Shown here one piece after another: positions 63,774 through 64,000 of a DNA stretch of 64,000 bases; positions within the stretch are counted from its first letter, which is position 1; every line of letters begins with the position of its first letter. This DNA is from Spirochaetae bacterium HGW-Spirochaetae-1 (GTDB lineage Bacteria > Spirochaetota > UBA4802 > UBA5550). The position numbers were made by a program, and so were the translations under genes. The notes beneath the pieces are model-generated. The model was not told the origin of the DNA and did not search any database. It saw only the letters and a program-made list of their open reading frames with translations. The stretch lies in contig PGXY01000007.1 in the NCBI GenBank assembly GCA_002839375.1, positions 496,001-560,000 of the forward strand, written 5' to 3'.

Positions 63774-64000
63774 TTAAAATTGTGTTCTGGCTCCCAGTTG
63801 GAGATTGATATCGCTGCCGTTCCTGAGACTCACCATGGATTCAAAGCTCAGACGCACTATGTAGAGGTTCACTTCAAAGCCGATGATGTACACCGGCAGG
63901 AAATAATAAGGCTTATATTTATTCGATGATACCATGGTTAGCGTACCAACATCACCGCTTCCACCGTTATTTGCCATATATATTGCATCGTCAGTAGTTA
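63774..64000 (-). CDS. Probable outer-membrane beta-barrel protein (C-terminal part)
   Basis: The frame is open to the window edge and ends with VSLRNGSDINLQLGARTQF. The alternating hydrophobic pattern (PYYFLPVYIIGFEVNLYIVR, then LSFESMV) and the terminal phenylalanine are typical of the last strands of an outer-membrane beta-barrel. The family cannot be told from this piece. It precedes the SurA-like gene by 250 bp on the same strand; the gap 63524-63773 holds no gene I can support. Confidence 0.55.
   Translation of the reverse strand, partial: TTDDAIYMANNGGSGDVGTLTMVSSNKYKPYYFLPVYIIGFEVNLYIVRLSFESMVSLRNGSDINLQLGARTQF

Overview
The window looks like a chromosomal segment from a member of the Spirochaetota. 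The best evidence is a pair of spirochaete-type FlaB core flagellins (N-termini [10 protein letters not shown] and [10 protein letters not shown]) lying upstream of FlaG and FliD. Other genes fit a free-living, probably anaerobic heterotroph that uses fatty acids and aldehydes: a full beta-oxidation gene set, a tungsten-type aldehyde:ferredoxin oxidoreductase, glycerol kinase, alpha-glucan phosphorylase and an F-type ATP synthase whose c subunit has proton-type features. The species cannot be named from the sequence alone.

Layout. 1-2.6 kb: the end of a STAS anti-sigma-antagonist gene, then an accessory patch with a hicBA toxin-antitoxin pair and a broken Rhs gene interrupted by a small palindromic repeat, then a START-domain secreted protein. 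2.7-11.9 kb: a fatty-acid degradation regulon around a TetR regulator. SCP2, acyl-CoA ligase and thiolase run leftwards. Two acyl-CoA dehydrogenases, 3-hydroxyacyl-CoA dehydrogenase and enoyl-CoA hydratase run rightwards. Three copies of the palindrome ACTGACATGTCAGT mark both promoter regions. 12.0-19.7 kb: a rightward cluster with an SCP2-like membrane protein, a 7TM-AraC regulator, an aldehyde oxidoreductase, an iron-ADH paralogue that has lost its metal-binding histidines, a second SCP2-like membrane protein, an intact iron-ADH and an alpha/beta-hydrolase lipoprotein. This cluster is the most promising candidate for an undescribed system, possibly handling fatty aldehydes and alcohols.

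19.7-29.8 kb: a leftward NeuB-family synthase, lipoprotein and polysaccharide deacetylase group; glpK with a free-standing MshEN-type domain; ilvE; two convergent MacB/FtsX-type permeases without ATPase partners; and argH. 29.9-36.3 kb: a flagellar filament block (flaB, flaB, flaG, fliD and a gene of unknown function) with a sigma28-like promoter. 36.7-41.2 kb: glgP and a beta-propeller/OmpA fusion. 41.4-48.6 kb: trpE-trpGD tightly followed by a four-PAS SpoIIE-type phosphatase and a three-PAS histidine kinase. 48.7-53.8 kb: an unusual three-gene operon encoding a very acidic protein, a GAF protein with a degenerate GGDEF domain, and a formylglycine-generating-enzyme-like protein. 54.2-61.6 kb: the atp operon (atpZ-B-E-F-H-A-G-D-C) with a good promoter and terminator. 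61.7-64.0 kb: a solitary HicB-like protein, a parvulin-type lipoprotein chaperone and the end of a probable outer-membrane beta-barrel protein.

Three intergenic gaps (25.9, 33.2 and 54.0 kb) carry members of one palindromic repeat family with GGGCAC and AAGGGAAC ends. No rRNA, tRNA, CRISPR array or intact insertion sequence was recognised.
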